Assembly (NCBI RefSeq): GCF_050947335.1
Contig: NC_134984.1
Span: forward strand, 9,839,926-9,903,925
Direction: 5' to 3'
DNA length: 64,000 bases
Source of the DNA: Megachile rotundata
Lineage: Eukaryota; Arthropoda; Insecta; Hymenoptera; Megachilidae
Under the pieces are notes generated by a model. That model had not been told where the DNA came from. It saw only the letters and a list, made by a program, of their open reading frames with translations, and searched no databases. Shown here piece after piece: positions 62,601 to 64,000 of the stretch (position 1 is the stretch's first letter; each line of letters begins with the position of its first letter). Position numbers and translations under genes: made by a program.

Positions 62601-63344
62601 TGGGAATTTGGAAATTTGGAAATTAGGCAATTGGGAAATTGAAAAATTGGGAAATTGGGAAATTAGGTAATTTGGGAATTTGGAAATTAGATAATTTGGG
62701 AATTTGGTAATTAGGAAATTTGGAATTTGGGAATTGGTAAATTGGGAAATTCTGAAATTAGAAAATTACAATTTTAGAAATTTTTGAAACTGTAGTTCGT
62801 CAGATGGCGCCACGTGTTCATCAAAAAAAAAGCTCCGCCCCTGATAATATAACTCCACACATAACTCCACCCTTCAAAAAATCTAAACCAACCAAAATTT
62901 TCAAATAAACTATCACAAAACGTTACACGGTATAAATTTTACATTATATCTCCGTTATTCTGTACAATCACCATTTTCTTTTAGCTTCCTAATAGATAAC
63001 AATAGAAGAATCAATGGAAGCTGAAACTGCAAAGCTACTATTTTATTTCAACTCTCTCATATCCCGATGTATGAAACTTTCGATTTCAGCATATTTCACT
63101 CGAGGCAATTACAATATTATAATCGTCGATTACGGTTCGTTGGTACGCGAACCCTGTCTGGCGCAAATACAATGGGGTCCAGATTTCTGTTCACGATGTA
63201 TTGCTCAATTGGTAAGGTACTTGAGGGATCATCCTCGGGGAACGAGGGTGGAGAATATACATGTGCTTGGGTACAGCGTGGGTGCACACATAGCTGGGCT
63301 GATTGCGAATTACTTGCCCGATGACAAACTTGGAAGGATTACAG
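53622..63344 (+). CDS. Pancreatic-lipase-family secreted lipase, 5' part (four exons, continues past window)
   Basis: Coding exons: 53622-53679, 56104-56215, 60083-60231, 63090-63344, all GT-AG with matching phases. They encode 191 residues plus a split Gly. The protein would be secreted and hydrolyse ester bonds of lipids. Residues 1-24 are a signal peptide (hydrophobic LVLVLLALL, likely cut after VSA). IEFYLYTR then begins the lipase fold. HPTKIVIHGF (oxyanion-hole HG, exon 3) is followed by NIIIVDYG and by the nucleophile elbow HVLGYSVGAH, with Ser169 predicted catalytic. CLAQIQWGPDFCSRC resembles the paired-Cys segment of insect neutral lipases. Exon 3 is read in the frame beginning GACACGCAAAAG, not in the longest open frame there. 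The last donor (GTATCG at 63345) lies inside the conserved RITG|LDP site. Catalytic Asp and His are outside the window. Lipase versus phospholipase A1 specificity cannot be told from this part. Confidence 0.93.
57895..58427. repeat. 176-bp tandem repeat, three copies, lipase intron 2
   Basis: Copies start at about 57895, 58069 and 58245. The landmark ACATTCATTCG lies at 58044, 58220 and 58396, exactly 176 apart. Copies 2 and 3 are nearly identical, and copy 1 is more diverged, which suggests a recent second duplication. It ends abruptly at the GC-rich island. Confidence 0.93.
58430..58830. other. GC-rich unexplained island inside lipase intron 2
   Basis: About 400 bases of high-complexity, GC-richer sequence carry a 133-codon minus-strand open frame (58801 down to 58400) and overlapping + strand frames (58465-58716, 58646-58882). 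The frames compete and none shows a recognised motif. It could be an enhancer, a nested gene or a captured fragment. Confidence 0.35.
59085..59590. repeat. Degenerate AATATCAATATGAATATC repeat, lipase intron 2
   Basis: About 500 bases of ATCAATGTAAATATCAATAT-type 6- to 12-bp units, with longer blocks that recur (ATATAAGCATAAATATAAAT occurs at about 59140 and 59455). Confidence 0.88.
59834..60020. repeat. 92-bp tandem duplication just upstream of lipase exon 3
   Basis: Two nearly identical 92-bp units; TTTTCAGATTTA occurs at 59850 and 59942, and GGAGGGAGTATTTTTC in both. Each copy contains a TTTTCAG acceptor-like site. The true acceptor of exon 3 (60082) follows 62 bases after the second copy. 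Confidence 0.95.
61488..61505 (-). promoter_or_regulatory. CTCF-like motif core (AGATGGCGC), minus strand
   Basis: On the minus strand it reads GGAGAGATGGCGCCAC. The core AGATGGCGC fits the AGRKGGCRS core of the CTCF consensus. Together with the next site it forms a 12-bp inverted pair (61490-61501 with 61570-61581). Function is inferred. Confidence 0.4.
61530..61680. repeat. Left flanking direct repeat of the lipase-intron minisatellite
   Basis: This ~150-bp sequence (TTTTGAAACAGTAGTTTC, then AGATGGCGCCACG, AGCTCCACCCC, TATAACTC, CTACCCTTCAAAAAATCTA and TTTCAAATAAA) recurs in the same order at 62782-62911. It ends where the GGAAATTT array begins. Confidence 0.88.
61564..61581 (+). promoter_or_regulatory. 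CTCF-like motif, plus strand
   Basis: TCGCTAGATGGCGC matches the vertebrate-type consensus CCASYAGRKGGCRS at 12 of 14 positions, the best of the three sites around this array. Whether CTCF binds it is untested. Confidence 0.45.
61681..62775. repeat. GGAAATTT minisatellite array, lipase intron 3
   Basis: 8- and 9-bp units (GGAAATTT, GGGAATTT, GGAAATTGGATAATTT). A higher-order block starting GGGCATGGAAAATGGGAAAT occurs at 61797, 61924 and 62299. Open frames through the array on both strands, including a 207-codon one, are artefacts because the units lack stops. It is the reverse orientation of the 38.7-kb array. Confidence 0.96.
62782..62911. repeat. Right flanking direct repeat of the lipase-intron minisatellite
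   Basis: A shorter, diverged copy of 61530-61680: TTTTTGAAACTGTAGTT, CAGATGGCGCCACG, AGCTCCGCCCC, ATAACTCCAC, CTCCACCCTTCAAAAAATCTA and TTTTCAAATAAA. It contains a third CTCF-like core at 62798-62811 on the + strand. Confidence 0.88.
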
Positions 63345-64000
63345 GTATCGTGTGCTATTTATTCGTTTAATCGTATCTAATCACGTAATACGTAATTCGT
63401 GATTCCACTCTTTTGTCTCATTAATGACAAGATTATATCGAAGTCTCTGTTGCAATTCTTTGTGTTGTTACAAGCAACTTATCATTAAACTTCAGGATAT
63501 TTATATGTACAGAGTGGGTGAATGATGGGATAAGGGAGATGAAGATTAACTTCAAATGAATATACGATTGCTTTTTAACTTTAAATGAATTAATATACGA
63601 TTACTTTTTTAAGCTTCTTTATAAGAAGCTGGGCATGAAAATTAGTTGGATTTGATTTTTTATTTGAAGCTACATTTTTTAAAAACTGAGGTGAAATTAT
63701 GTGTGAGATTCAGTTGAATGACTGAGGTTATTGATTTTATTATTTACAGGAGTGCACGATCTTTGGAACACCGATTTTGTTCAAACTTTGCATAATTTTG
63801 TACGTCACTAAAAGTAATAAGTTTGCAAAGTTACAGCGTGCAACTCTAAAAAATTAAGGAGAAAATGCTTGAACTTCCTGATTTCGTAGTGTTCTCAAAC
63901 TTTAATATCCAAACGTAAATTTCTTCTTTATTTTAGAGAGTTGTGAGCTATGGTTTTGCAATTTTGTTACCTTTACTGTCCTCTATGGCTATTAGAAGTT
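63345..64000 (+). other. Start of lipase intron 4 (runs off window)
   Basis: Sequence after the donor at 63345 shows no continuation of the lipase domain (expected LDP and following residues). A possible acceptor at about 63750 (TTATTTACAG) leads into sequence without lipase resemblance. Confidence 0.6.

Noticed and set aside
63750..63860. Lipase exon 5 after TTATTTACAG
   Set aside because: The sequence that follows does not give the expected LDP continuation or any lipase motif and soon meets stops; exon 5 is probably beyond the window.

Overview
The window looks like AT-rich insect nuclear DNA, probably hymenopteran. The evidence is spliced genes with GT-AG introns, a vesicular glutamate transporter of insect type, an animal lipase-family gene, mariner/piggyBac/hAT-like non-autonomous transposons and many short-unit minisatellites. 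Nothing bacterial, viral or organellar was seen. The species is not determined.

Three protein genes are supported, all on the + strand. (1) A two-exon gene at 7973..8424 + 8847..11790 encodes an unrecognised 1,131-residue Cys/Ser/Lys-rich protein. (2) An eight-exon gene at 22774..30447 encodes a 639-residue vesicular glutamate transporter (VGLUT, SLC17 family); every splice phase closes and the total is exactly 640 codons. (3) The 5' part of a pancreatic-lipase-family gene has four coding exons at 53622..63344: signal peptide, beta-strand/oxyanion segment and the GYSVG nucleophile elbow. It runs off the right edge, so the catalytic Asp and His lie outside.

Layout: 1-7.3 kb is gene-free and AT-rich, with an ATAACATAT-type repeat. 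7.3-7.55 kb is a small inverted-repeat element. 8-11.8 kb is the orphan gene. 11.8-22.7 kb is gene-free, with tandem repeats and several GC-richer islands that may be regulatory or 5' untranslated sequence of VGLUT. 22.7-31 kb is VGLUT, whose introns carry at least four transposon copies. 31-53.4 kb is gene-free and dominated by degenerate minisatellites and TTAA-flanked miniature elements. 53.4-64 kb is the lipase gene, whose introns hold three different tandem repeat systems.

The genes do not form an operon or pathway. The notable themes outside them are: (a) a cluster of short elements flanked by TTAA with inverted ends, several nested; (b) dispersed arrays of one 8-bp unit (AAATTTCC/GGAAATTT) in both orientations, one inside hAT-like ends and one bounded by repeats carrying CTCF-like AGATGGCGC cores; (c) substitution in this VGLUT of two membrane residues reported as essential in rat VGLUT2. 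No wholly new biological system is demonstrable by reading alone; the best candidates are listed as findings.
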